DNA of 64,000 nt from Rhodoferax antarcticus ANT.BR. Lineage in GTDB: Bacteria; Pseudomonadota; Gammaproteobacteria; Burkholderiales; Burkholderiaceae_C. Shown here piece by piece: positions 10,281-19,041 of the stretch; the first letter of the stretch is position 1, and the number at the start of each line of letters is the position of its first letter. The stretch covers positions 62,001 to 126,000 of the forward strand of contig NZ_MSYM01000007.1 of assembly GCF_001938565.1 (NCBI RefSeq), in the 5' to 3' direction. Under the pieces are notes generated by a model. The model was not told the DNA's origin, did not search any database, and worked only from the letters and a program-made list of their open reading frames with translations. A program made the position numbers and the translations under genes.

Positions 10281-13217
10281 CTACTTGTTTAGTTTGCGCC
10301 ATTCGGTGATGTTGACATGGCTGACCACCGCACCAGGTTGCTCGCCAGACACCGGTGAGACATGCATCACAAACCAGCGATCTTCAGTGGGCGAGTGACA
10401 CGGATACTCCATCGAAAAGTTGGCGCGCGTGCCTTCAATCACCTCGCGCACGCCGCGCTGTGCCTGGTTGACAGATTTGTCGGTGGCGTTGAAGGCGCCA
10501 CTACAGACGTCCAGGTAATTGACCCCCGGACCAGAGCGCACCATGTCGGCGTCGCCGTTGTCCATGGCAAAGTTGCGCCAGGCGCTGTTGACCAGGGTGA
10601 TCACGCCCTGGCTGTTGAGCACGGCAATGTTTTCCGACAGCGAATCAATGATGTGCTGCAGGCGCGACACCTCATGCAGCGCAGTCACATCCATGAAGGT
10701 GATGACCGCACCCTTGGACGGTGACGACGGCACGCTGTAGGGCAGCATGCGTACAAAGTAATGCAGACCATTGATGCCACGAATTTCTTTCTCTACCCGC
10801 ACCCCTTCCTTCAGGGTGTGTGACAGGTCGGCGATCAGGTCCGGGTAAATCAACGTGTGCGCCAGATCGTCCAGCGGACGACCGAGGTCGCTGTCACGCA
10901 GCTTGAAGATATGCGTGGCATCTGGCGAGAAGCGCGTCAGATGCATCTTTTCATCAACAAACACGGTACCCGCAGCCACCGCTTGGGCCATGTTGTCCAG
11001 ATCGGCGTTGAGGCGGTTCAGGATGTCGATTTTTTCCTGGTACTCGGCATTCACCGTGTTCAGCTCTTCGTTGACCGACTGCAGTTCTTCGTTGGAGCTT
11101 TGCAGTTCTTCGTTGGAGCTCATCAGCTCCTCGTTGGTCGACTGCAACTCTTCGTTGGAGGTTTCCAGCTCTTCCACCGTGGCTTGCAGGCTCTCGCGGG
11201 TGGCGCTGAGTTCGCGCTCCAGCACCTCCATGCGCTCGGCAGTTTCCGAGTCGATATCGACAGTGGCTGCGGATTCCGTGGGCGTGTTCGCCTGCAGACG
11301 CTCAAAGGCCAGCAGCGTGAGCCGCTCACCCTCAAACTCTTCGACCGGCCAGGCGCTCATACGCAAGTGCTCAACCTCTGCATCTGGCGTCGTGACCTTG
11401 AGCCGGTCCGAACTCACGCTGATGCCTTCTCGCCCGGACTTAAACAGCAGCGCCACCGCCACCGGAACCAACGCGTCCGGCAGGATGCGATGGATGTCCA
11501 GGCTGGCATGGCCTTCACGCAGTTGCAAAAACTTGCGCACATCACCATAAGAGTGCACCAACTCATGCCGGCTGTTAACCAGAATGGCGGCCGGTGGCCC
11601 GAAAGCCTTAAGCAGCGCGGCAAAACCCTGGTCCACCGCCGTCGATTTGAGCCGGGTGCCACGGTTGAGCTGGCTGGTGAGCAAGGGTACGCTGGTTGTA
11701 TAGCCGTAGCCTGAGCCCTTGACCACATCCAGCGGCATGCTCAGTGGTTTGATCATTTGCCAGATCTTGTGCTTGGCACTGACCGGCGTGAAATCTTTTT
11801 GCAGTTCCGCCAGCGATTCGCTTGAACCCAGAAACAAATGGGCACCCGGCAGCAGCGCGTACTGCAGGCGTTTGAGGGCGCGCTCCTGCGCCTGCGCGCG
11901 AAAGTAAATCAGCACATTGCGGCAAACCACCAGGTCCATGCGGGTGAAGGGCGGGTCGGTCAGCAGGTTGTGCCGGGCAAAAACAATGCTTTGGCGTAAC
12001 TCATTTTTAACGACAAAATTGCTGCCCTTCTTGACAAAAAAGCGCTCGAGCTGCTGCGGCGAGACCTCGGCGGCAATCGATTCGGGATAGGTTCCCGCGC
12101 CAGCGGTCTCAATGTTTTGCTGCTCCACGTCGGTGGCAAAAATCTTCAGCGACGGCCAATGCTTAAGCTGATCGAACGCCTCCAGAAACATCATGGCAAT
12201 TGAGTAAGCCTCTTCGCCAGTAGAGACCGCAGCCGCCCAGACACGAATGGAATCGCCCGCCTGCTTGCGCGCCACCATCGGGTCAATGATCTGGCGCCCC
12301 AAAATATCGAACGCTTCGGTATCGCGGAAAAAACTAGTCACCGGGATCAGCATTTCGCGCCGCAGCGTGAGCACCTCGTTGCGCTCCTCGTTGAGCAAAT
12401 CCAGATACCCCTCCAGCGAGGTGACCTGGCGCACATTCATGCGCCGCTCGATACGTCGCATCACCGTGCCGGCCTTGTACTCCTGAAAATCAATGCCGCC
12501 CACCTGCAGTAACAGCCGCAAAATGCCGTTCATGGCGGCCTCAGGGCTGAGCGCTGCGGCACGCTGGACCGGCTCGTCCAGCGACACCGCCGCTTCGACA
12601 ATCGCCTGGTTGGTGATGTGCGCAATCAGCCGGGCACCAATTTTTTCCACCGGCAAAATCGCATCCACCAGCCCGGTGGCAATCACGCTGCGCGGCATGC
12701 CATCGAATTTGGCGTTTTCGGGCTCCTGGGCAATCAAAAAACCGCCGGCATCATTGATGGCGGCGGCACCCCGCGTGCCATCTGAGCCGGTGCCCGAGAG
12801 CACCACGCCAACGCAGCGCGAGCCGTAATGCGCCGCCATTGACTTGAAAAACACATCAATCGGCAGGGTCAGGGTGCGCGGGTTTTTGGGCGTCAGGCTC
12901 AGCACGCCGTCACCCATGTGCATGATGGAGCCTGGCGGAATCAGGTAAATGCGGTCGGGCTCGATGGGCATGTCTTGCTCGACCATCACCACCGGCATCT
13001 GGGTGTGGCGCGACAGCAGGTTGGCCATCATGCTTTTGTGATCGGGCGACAAATGCTGAATGACCACAAACGTGGCACCCGAGTCGCAGGACAGGCCATC
13101 AAAGAGCTTCTCCAGCGCCTCCAGCCCACCGGCGGAGGCGCCGATGGCCACAATATGAGGACCAGTGTCTGGCGCACTCAGCGCGTCACCAGAGTCCGAA
13201 CTATTTATGTTCGTCAT
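10281..13217 (-). CDS. CheB-CheR fusion with coiled coil and PAS domains
   Basis: This 978-residue fusion has a CheB-type methylesterase domain at the N-terminus (IGASAGG with nucleophile Ser28, VVIQHLSPDH, LSGTGSDGTRG), with no receiver domain in front. A CheR methyltransferase follows (about residues 230-480; TSFFRDTEAFDILG, RVWAAAVSTGEEAYS as the SAM loop). A strongly heptad-like region around residues 660-730 is built from repeated TNEEL/SNEEL/VNEEL units, and two PAS regions run to the C-terminus. This architecture is known in soil and freshwater bacteria. It may methylate receptors or itself, but the target is not known. It is the first gene of a likely pair with the downstream GGDEF-EAL gene. 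ATG start at 13217. Confidence 0.92.
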   Translation of the reverse strand: MTNINSSDSGDALSAPDTGPHIVAIGASAGGLEALEKLFDGLSCDSGATFVVIQHLSPDHKSMMANLLSRHTQMPVVMVEQDMPIEPDRIYLIPPGSIMHMGDGVLSLTPKNPRTLTLPIDVFFKSMAAHYGSRCVGVVLSGTGSDGTRGAAAINDAGGFLIAQEPENAKFDGMPRSVIATGLVDAILPVEKIGARLIAHITNQAIVEAAVSLDEPVQRAAALSPEAAMNGILRLLLQVGGIDFQEYKAGTVMRRIERRMNVRQVTSLEGYLDLLNEERNEVLTLRREMLIPVTSFFRDTEAFDILGRQIIDPMVARKQAGDSIRVWAAAVSTGEEAYSIAMMFLEAFDQLKHWPSLKIFATDVEQQNIETAGAGTYPESIAAEVSPQQLERFFVKKGSNFVVKNELRQSIVFARHNLLTDPPFTRMDLVVCRNVLIYFRAQAQERALKRLQYALLPGAHLFLGSSESLAELQKDFTPVSAKHKIWQMIKPLSMPLDVVKGSGYGYTTSVPLLTSQLNRGTRLKSTAVDQGFAALLKAFGPPAAILVNSRHELVHSYGDVRKFLQLREGHASLDIHRILPDALVPVAVALLFKSGREGISVSSDRLKVTTPDAEVEHLRMSAWPVEEFEGERLTLLAFERLQANTPTESAATVDIDSETAERMEVLERELSATRESLQATVEELETSNEELQSTNEELMSSNEELQSSNEELQSVNEELNTVNAEYQEKIDILNRLNADLDNMAQAVAAGTVFVDEKMHLTRFSPDATHIFKLRDSDLGRPLDDLAHTLIYPDLIADLSHTLKEGVRVEKEIRGINGLHYFVRMLPYSVPSSPSKGAVITFMDVTALHEVSRLQHIIDSLSENIAVLNSQGVITLVNSAWRNFAMDNGDADMVRSGPGVNYLDVCSGAFNATDKSVNQAQRGVREVIEGTRANFSMEYPCHSPTEDRWFVMHVSPVSGEQPGAVVSHVNITEWRKLNK

Positions 13218-13391
13218 ATGCTACTTTCTAAAACCAGCCAACGACATCCATATGTCACGGCGAACTGACACATGTGAGGGCTAAATTATCCCCTTGCTGG
13301 ACGACTTCTCCAAGCCCTTTTGTCGGCCATGACGCAGGTCAATAAATCCACGCAGCAAACGCTGGAGGGCGCGAAAGAAATGCTCTACTAA

Positions 13392-13437
13392 AGAGAGCTA
13401 CTACCGCTTGATTGATAAGGGCTAGAGGCCTATTTAA
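13392..13437 (-). repeat. Interspersed ~50-bp repeat, copy 1
   Basis: On the minus strand this reads AGGCCTCTAGCCCTTATC followed by a variable half and GTAGTAGCTCTC. It matches the core shared by the copies at 16862, 21621, 31427, 46837, 59043 and 62791. It touches the 3' end of the heptose adenylyltransferase gene, whose stop lies in its left edge. The second half is more diverged than in the other copies. Confidence 0.75.
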
Positions 13438-13976
13438 CTTAAATTTTTGATCTTGTTGACCAAGGCCGTGGTGGAGTAACCCTGCACAAACGGCAAGGCC
13501 CGGGCGTGCCCGCCCCAGGACTGAACCAGGGTTGTTTCTGACAGCTTGGTCATGTCGTAATCGCCCCCTTTGACCAGTAGGTCCGGGCGCACCAAGCCGA
13601 TCAGTTCCAGCGGGGTGTCTTCGTCAAACCAGGTGACCAGCGAACTGCTGGCCAGCGCGGCAATTACACAGGCGCGGTCCACCTCGTTGTTCAGCGGGCG
13701 GTCTGGCCCCTTGCCCAGACGTTTGGCCGACGCATCTGTGTTGAGCGCCACAACCAAACTGGCACCCAGCGCACGCGCTTGCTCTAGGTACATCACATGG
13801 CCGCGGTGCAGCACGTCAAACACACCGTTGGTAAACACCAGCGGGCGTGGCAGCGCGCCCAGCCGCAGAGTCAGCTGCTCGGGCGTGCAGAGTTTGTCGG
13901 TCAGGGCAACGAGCTTTGCAGCAGCGCCAGTGGCTGCAAAAGCAGAAACAGCATGGGGTTGTGGCATGTATTGCAT
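13434..13976 (-). CDS. rfaE2: D-glycero-beta-D-manno-heptose 1-phosphate adenylyltransferase
   Basis: This 180-residue nucleotidyltransferase carries the signature TNGVFDVLHRGHVMYLEQAR (HxGH-type cytidylyl/adenylyltransferase loop) and LVVALNTDASAKRLGKG. It corresponds to the C-terminal half of E. coli HldE and to the stand-alone RfaE2/HldC of beta-proteobacteria. It makes ADP-heptose for the inner core of lipopolysaccharide. No kinase half is fused or adjacent here; in this group it is usually a separate gene. Start ATG at 13976; an in-frame ATG at 13967 is an alternative. The stop overlaps a copy of the interspersed repeat. Confidence 0.9.
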   Translation of the reverse strand: MQYMPQPHAVSAFAATGAAAKLVALTDKLCTPEQLTLRLGALPRPLVFTNGVFDVLHRGHVMYLEQARALGASLVVALNTDASAKRLGKGPDRPLNNEVDRACVIAALASSSLVTWFDEDTPLELIGLVRPDLLVKGGDYDMTKLSETTLVQSWGGHARALPFVQGYSTTALVNKIKNLS

Positions 13977-14052
13977 GCTATCAGGCGCTGGCCTGGGTTT
14001 ATCCTAGCGGGCCACGGTGTCGCGTTTGACGCTGTAACTCATTTGAGCCTCT

Positions 14053-15285
14053 ATGAACCTGGTTCCTGTCAGCGTCGATTCCATCCTAGTGGGCCTGCCC
14101 TTGCCCTGTGCCTTGCGCGACCAAAGTGGCGTGTTGCTGGCCAACCAAGGCTTCATGGTGTCGAGCCGCCAAGACCTGCAGAACATGGTGGGCCGACGCG
14201 ACCAGATTTACATTGACGCGGACCAGTCCGACAGTTTTCGCCGTGGTTATGTGAACCGGCTGAACAATCTGGTGATGGCAGACAAATCGCTGGGCCAGAT
14301 TGCCGAGGTGCAGATATCCGCGTACGACGCAAAACGTCCCAAAGAAGTCGAGGCCAACAACGACTTGCCTGACTGGCTCGACCTGCAAACGCAAGCCCAC
14401 GCGATGCTGCGCGACACCCACGGCGAAACATTTTTGCCACGACTGGAGCGCCTGCAAGCCGAGCTGGAGCGCCACACCCGACGCAACCCGGACGGCACGC
14501 TGTTCGCCCTGATCCATCTGGCGGGCAGCGAGATGCGCCAATACAGCGCCACCCACGCCATGCTGGTCAACGTGATCTGCAGCCTAGCAGCTCGCGATGT
14601 ACTGAAGTGGCCCCAGGCGCAGTTAAAAGCCCTGAGCAGTGCCGTATTGACCATGAACATCAGCATGACCGAGCTGCAAGACCGCCTGGTCATGCAAAAA
14701 GAGCCGCCCACACCGGCGCAATTGCAGCGCATCCAGACCCATTCCCCGCGCTCGGTGGACCTGCTGCAGCAGATGGGTGTGTCCGATAGGTTGTGGCTCG
14801 AAGCGGTGCTGAACCACGGCGCCAAAACCCCTGGCCCGTTGGTTGGGCGCAGCATCGGGCAGCGCCTAGCGCGACTCATTCAGCGCGCCGACCTGTTTGC
14901 TGCACGGCTGTCGCCCCGCATCTCGCGTGCGCCGGAGCCCCCCGGTGCCGCCATGCAATCGTGTTATTTTGATGAGAACAAACAAATTGACGAGGCAGGT
15001 GCTGCGTTGATCAAGGCGGTGGGCATTTATTCACCCGGCACCTATGTCAAGCTGGCCTCGCAGGAAATTGCGGTGGTCATCAAGCGCGGCCTCAACACCA
15101 CCACGCCCAAGGTGGCGGTGCTGGTCAACCGCCAAGGCATGCCCACCGGCGAGCCGAGCGTGCGCGACACCAGCTTGGCCGACTACCGCATCATCGCCAG
15201 CGTGCCTTGTCGCGATGTCAAGGTCACCCACACGCTAGACAAGCTGATGGGCTTGACCCGCCAGGCGGCCACCGAGCCCTGGTGA
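14053..15285 (+). CDS. Degenerate HD-GYP-like protein, probably catalytically inactive
   Basis: This 410-residue protein has the layout of HD-GYP phosphodiesterases: an N-terminal DUF3391-like part (VGLPLPCALRDQSGVLLANQG), a helical HD-like core (about residues 120-290), and the C-terminal block YSPGTYVKLASQEIAVV seen after many HD-GYP cores. The metal ligands are largely lost. H168 (SATHAM) and H230 (QTHSPRS) remain, but the HD pair is replaced by TMN near residues 200-202, and the HHE/GYP section reads NHGAKTPG. It could be a cyclic-di-GMP-related adaptor or a relic. It is divergent from rfaE2. No domain database was available to confirm the assignment. Confidence 0.6.
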   Translation: MNLVPVSVDSILVGLPLPCALRDQSGVLLANQGFMVSSRQDLQNMVGRRDQIYIDADQSDSFRRGYVNRLNNLVMADKSLGQIAEVQISAYDAKRPKEVEANNDLPDWLDLQTQAHAMLRDTHGETFLPRLERLQAELERHTRRNPDGTLFALIHLAGSEMRQYSATHAMLVNVICSLAARDVLKWPQAQLKALSSAVLTMNISMTELQDRLVMQKEPPTPAQLQRIQTHSPRSVDLLQQMGVSDRLWLEAVLNHGAKTPGPLVGRSIGQRLARLIQRADLFAARLSPRISRAPEPPGAAMQSCYFDENKQIDEAGAALIKAVGIYSPGTYVKLASQEIAVVIKRGLNTTTPKVAVLVNRQGMPTGEPSVRDTSLADYRIIASVPCRDVKVTHTLDKLMGLTRQAATEPW

Positions 15286-15417
15286 CGCGTAGCGCACATC
15301 CCACTGCGGCATCTGCGCCACGTTGTGCCTGCTGCCACCGATTCGGCTGGCCACTTATCAATGCACCCCATCGGTACTTTGAAAATCTTATTTGATGGGC
15401 CAAACACTACCGAAAAG

Positions 15418-15447
15418 CTGCCCAAGCGCGACCCAAACGTTGGGCAG
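15418..15447. repeat. Perfect 8-bp inverted repeat upstream of the lipid cluster
   Basis: CTGCCCAA (15418-15425) and TTGGGCAG (15440-15447) are separated by 14 bases. The pair lies about 110 bases before the first gene of the eight-gene cluster and 130 bases after the HD-GYP-like gene. No T-run follows, so it is more like an operator or structured leader than a terminator. A further 10-bp palindrome, ACGTTAACGT, is at 15530-15539. Function is unknown. Confidence 0.4.
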
Positions 15448-15557
15448 ACAGCAATTGCGCAGCACAAAGAGCCCCCGAAGCGGTGGCGCAAACTGTCTAT
15501 GTGTTAAATTACCATCCAGTCACAAAACTACGTTAACGTTTACCCCTCTATTTCCCC

Positions 15558-16862
15558 ATGAAAATCGCCATCGTAGGCTCCGGCATATCCGGCCTGGCCG
15601 CAGCAAACAAGCTCAGAGGCCGCGCCGACCTCACCCTTTTTGAAGCCGGTAGTTACTTCGGCGGCCATACCCACACGGTGGACCTCACCCTGCCCACGCC
15701 GCAAGGCCCGCTGACCTATGGTGTGGACACCGGTTTTCTGGTGTTCAACGAGCGCACCTACCCGAACCTGATCGCGCTGTTTGCCGAGCTGCAGGTAGAA
15801 ACCGCCAAGTCTGACATGTCGTTTTCTGTGCAAGTGCCAGGCCAGCCGGGCCGTGCGCCACTGGAGTGGAGCGGCACCTCGCTCAACAGCGTGTTTGCGC
15901 AACGTGCCAATCTGGTCAACCCGCGCTTTTGGGGCATGCTGCGCGATCTGTTGCGCTTTAACAGGCTGGCCACCGAGCTGGCCGTGCAGGGGGCTGATGA
16001 AGAACTGATGCAGCCGCTGGAAGATTTTTTGCGCCAGGAACAGTTCACACCAGAGTTTCGCGACTGGTATTTGCTACCCATGCTGGGCTGCATCTGGAGT
16101 TGCCCGACCGACCAGATGTTGAAGTTTCCGGTGGCGACGATGATCCGTTTTTGCCACAACCACGGGCTGATCCAGGTGAGCAACCGCCCGCAGTGGTGGA
16201 CAGTGAAAGGCGGCGCGCGGCATTACGTCGACAAAATCGTCGCGCAGGTGGCCGACAAGCGCCTGAACGCACCGGTGCAGCGTATTGAGCGCGATGCCGA
16301 CGGTGTGAGCATCACCTCCAACGGCCAGACCGAGCGTTTTGACAAAGTGGTGCTAGCCTGCCACTCAGACCAGGCGCTGGCCATGCTGGCCCAGCCAAGT
16401 CGGGCCGAGCAGGCCACACTGGGTGCCATTCGCTACCAGCCGAATCGCGCGGTGTTGCATACCGACACCTCGGTGCTGCCGCAGCGCAAGCTCGCCTGGG
16501 CGGCCTGGAATTTTGAACGTGCCGCCGCGCAAAACACCACCCAGCGCGCCATCAAGACCGATGCACGCGTCTGCCTGCACTACCTGCTGAACCAGTTGCA
16601 GCCGCTGCCGTTTACCCAGCCGGTGGTGGTGTCGCTGAATCCGCTGCACGAGATTGAGCCAAGCACCATTCACGGCGAGTTTGCGTACGCGCACCCGGTG
16701 TTCGACCTGGCCGCCATCCGCGCGCAAGCCGACATACCAGCGCTGCAGGGCCAGCAAAACACTTATTTCTGCGGCGCGTGGATGGGTTACGGCTTTCATG
16801 AAGACGGGCTGAAGGCCGGGCTGGCTGTGGCGCAGCGCCTGGAACCCCTCTTAAATATATGA
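15558..16862 (+). CDS. FAD-dependent amine-oxidase-like oxidoreductase of a lipid-modification cluster (COG2907 type)
   Basis: This 434-residue flavoprotein has the dinucleotide-binding motif IVGSGISGLAAANKL at residues 4-18 and a second FAD contact near the C-terminus (NTYFCGAWMGYGFHEDGL). It belongs to the predicted NAD/FAD-binding family that is almost always next to DUF1365 and a Cfa-like methyltransferase, exactly as here. In Rhodobacter sphaeroides, relatives from such clusters have been tied to desaturation/oxidation of methylated fatty acyl chains on the way to furan fatty acids. Assigning that same reaction here is inference. It is first in a same-strand run ending at 22927. ATG start; no SD-like sequence stands out. 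Confidence 0.85.
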   Translation: MKIAIVGSGISGLAAANKLRGRADLTLFEAGSYFGGHTHTVDLTLPTPQGPLTYGVDTGFLVFNERTYPNLIALFAELQVETAKSDMSFSVQVPGQPGRAPLEWSGTSLNSVFAQRANLVNPRFWGMLRDLLRFNRLATELAVQGADEELMQPLEDFLRQEQFTPEFRDWYLLPMLGCIWSCPTDQMLKFPVATMIRFCHNHGLIQVSNRPQWWTVKGGARHYVDKIVAQVADKRLNAPVQRIERDADGVSITSNGQTERFDKVVLACHSDQALAMLAQPSRAEQATLGAIRYQPNRAVLHTDTSVLPQRKLAWAAWNFERAAAQNTTQRAIKTDARVCLHYLLNQLQPLPFTQPVVVSLNPLHEIEPSTIHGEFAYAHPVFDLAAIRAQADIPALQGQQNTYFCGAWMGYGFHEDGLKAGLAVAQRLEPLLNI

Positions 16863-16917
16863 AAAATTGGCCTCTAGCCCCTATGTATAAAGCGCAAGCA
16901 GCTATTATTTTTGATAG
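16862..16917 (+). repeat. Interspersed ~50-bp repeat, copy 2 (best-preserved)
   Basis: This forward copy contains AAAAATTGGCCTCTAGCCC, then TATAAAGCGCAAGCAGCTAT and a TTTTTGATAG tail. It fills the gap between the FAD oxidoreductase and the DUF1365 gene and begins at the last base of the FAD gene's stop codon. It is one of the most complete copies in the window and was used to define the consensus. Confidence 0.85.
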
Positions 16918-16935
16918 CCGGCCGAGGTGTCCGGC

Positions 16936-17724
16936 ATGAATGCAGCCGCAGCCGCCTCCCCCGCTGCCGCGCCCTTGATCGGTTTTGGCGAGGTGCGCCA
17001 CACGCGCTTGAAGCCGGTGCGCCACGACTTTCATTACCCCACCTATTTTTTGATGCTGCCCATGCGTAGCCTGCAGGCCAACGGCCCGGGGCTGCTGGCG
17101 CGCAACCGCTGGGCACCGCTGAGCTTTTATGACGCCGACCATGGCGACGGCCGTGGCGCGGAACAAGGCGGCGCACTGGCCTGGTTAGACGAGTTGCTGG
17201 CCGGCGAAGGCATTCGGGATGCCACTGGCGAAGTCTGGTTACACGCCTACCCGCGCGTGCTGGGCTTTACCTTCAAGCCGGTGAGCTTTTGGTACTGCCA
17301 CCGCCCGGACGGCTATCTGCGCGCCATCGTCGCCGAGGTCAACAACACCTTTGGCGAGCGGCATTGCTACCTGCTGGACGCGCCGAAGCTCGGACAAGAG
17401 CTGAGCGCTGCCAAGGTGTTTCACGTCTCGCCGTTTTGCCCGGTGGAAGGCAGCTACCGTTTTCGCTTCATGATCACGCCGGATTTCAAACGCACCGTGG
17501 CACGCATCGACTTTGACGATGCTACTGGCCCGCTGATTGAGACCAGCGTGGGCGGCGCCATGGAGCCGCTCACCGCCCAATCTGCCCGACGCGCCTTGCT
17601 GGGCTACCCGATGATGACCTTTGGCGTGGCCTTTCGCATCCACTGGCACGCGCTCAAGCTGTTTTTCAAAAAAGTACCGTTCTTTCGCAAGCCCCCACCG
17701 CCTGTCACCTTCACCACCCGCTGA
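16936..17724 (+). CDS. DUF1365 family protein
   Basis: This protein of about 262 residues contains the conserved DUF1365 features: IGFGEVRHTRLKPVRHDFHY at the start, YPRVLGFTFKPVSFWYCHR, NNTFGERHCYLLD and the FHVSPFCPVEGSYRFRF block. DUF1365 proteins sit between the FAD oxidoreductase and the Cfa-like methyltransferase in many proteobacteria; their biochemical role is unsettled. A GTG at 16927 keeps the frame, but GAGG at 16924-16927 is 8 bases ahead of ATG 16936, so that ATG is preferred. The next gene (cfa-like) follows after 11 bases, so the two are likely co-transcribed. Confidence 0.88.
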   Translation: MNAAAAASPAAAPLIGFGEVRHTRLKPVRHDFHYPTYFLMLPMRSLQANGPGLLARNRWAPLSFYDADHGDGRGAEQGGALAWLDELLAGEGIRDATGEVWLHAYPRVLGFTFKPVSFWYCHRPDGYLRAIVAEVNNTFGERHCYLLDAPKLGQELSAAKVFHVSPFCPVEGSYRFRFMITPDFKRTVARIDFDDATGPLIETSVGGAMEPLTAQSARRALLGYPMMTFGVAFRIHWHALKLFFKKVPFFRKPPPPVTFTTR

Positions 17725-17735
17725 GGACCTCCGCC

Positions 17736-19037
17736 ATGAACACCACCCGAACCAGCACCGCCAACACCGCCGACGCCTTCAGCCTGCCGCAAATCTGCCC
17801 CAGGTCGGCACGCACCGTACTCAAGCTGCTGCAAAAACTCAAGCACGGCAGCCTCACCGTGCAGCTGCCAGACGGCAGCATGCAGCGCTTAGGCCAGCAG
17901 AACCTGCCGCACGCCACGCTGGTACTGCACAACTGGACGCCGTTCAGCGCTGCGCTCAAATCGGGTGACATCGGTTTTGCGGAGAGCTTTATCGCCGGTG
18001 ACTGGAGCACCCCGAATCTGACAGAGCTGCTGCGCGTGCTGGTGAAAAACCGCACCGAGGTAGAAGGCGTGATCTACGGCACTTGGGCGGGTCGGTTGCT
18101 GTACCGCGTCAAGCACCTGCTGCACCGCAACTCACGCGCCAACAGCAAGAAAAACATCCACGCCCATTACGACTTGGGCAATGCGTTTTACAAGCTCTGG
18201 CTGGACGAGACCATGAACTACTCGGCCGCCATTTTTAACGGCGACCTGACCCAGCCCATGGTGCAAGCCCAACACGCCAAAGTGCGCCGCGCCCTGAGCA
18301 TGGCGGGCGTCAAGGCTGGTGACCGGGTGCTGGAAATTGGCTGTGGCTGGGGCGCGTTGGCCGAAAAAGCCACCACCGAGTTTGGCGCCCACATCACTGG
18401 TGTGACGCTGAGCACCGAGCAGCTGGTGTTTGCCAAGGAGCGTATGGCGCGTCTTGGCATTCTGCCGGCCAGCGGCGTGACCGCACCCCAGAACGCGCTG
18501 GCTCGGCAGGCGGGTGCCAGCGCCTGGCCCACCTATGACCTGCGCCTGCAGGACTACCGCGACATCAAAGACGAGCCGTTTGACGCCATCTGCTCTATCG
18601 AGATGGTCGAAGCGGTAGGCCGTGAATACTGGCCCACCTACTTTGCCAGCGTGGCCAAACTGCTCAAGCCCGGCGCTCGCGCCTGCGTGCAAAGCATTGT
18701 GATAAACGACGCGCTGTTTGACCGCTATGTGAACTCCACCGACTTCATCCAGCAGTACATCTTTCCCGGCGGCTGCCTGCCATGCCCGCGCGAGTTCCGT
18801 GCGCAAGCCGCAGCGGCTGGCCTGGAGGTGGTGGACGAATACGCCTTTGGCCACGACTACGGCGAAACCCTGAAACGCTGGCGTGATGCCTTTTTGACCC
18901 ACCGGGAGCAAGTGCTGGCTGGCGGGTTCGATGCGCGCTTCATGCACATCTGGGAGTTTTACCTGGCCTACTGCGAGGCCGCGTTCATGGAAAACAACAT
19001 CGACGTGGTGCAGTACACGCTGCAAAAACGCGGTTAA
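17736..19037 (+). CDS. cfa: Cyclopropane-fatty-acyl-phospholipid synthase-like methyltransferase
   Basis: This 433-residue SAM-dependent methyltransferase acts on double bonds of phospholipid acyl chains. The SAM-binding loop VLEIGCGWGALAEKA is at about residues 199-213, followed by ITGVTLSTEQ, FDAICSIEMVEAVG and the C-terminal HDYGETLKRWRDAF block typical of CFA synthases. In clusters with this gene order the product may be a cyclopropane ring or a simple methyl branch feeding furan fatty acid formation; the sequence alone does not decide. A GAGGA site precedes the ATG. It is translationally close to both neighbours (11 bases before, 4 bases after). Confidence 0.9.
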   Translation: MNTTRTSTANTADAFSLPQICPRSARTVLKLLQKLKHGSLTVQLPDGSMQRLGQQNLPHATLVLHNWTPFSAALKSGDIGFAESFIAGDWSTPNLTELLRVLVKNRTEVEGVIYGTWAGRLLYRVKHLLHRNSRANSKKNIHAHYDLGNAFYKLWLDETMNYSAAIFNGDLTQPMVQAQHAKVRRALSMAGVKAGDRVLEIGCGWGALAEKATTEFGAHITGVTLSTEQLVFAKERMARLGILPASGVTAPQNALARQAGASAWPTYDLRLQDYRDIKDEPFDAICSIEMVEAVGREYWPTYFASVAKLLKPGARACVQSIVINDALFDRYVNSTDFIQQYIFPGGCLPCPREFRAQAAAAGLEVVDEYAFGHDYGETLKRWRDAFLTHREQVLAGGFDARFMHIWEFYLAYCEAAFMENNIDVVQYTLQKRG

Positions 19038-19041
19038 GACC

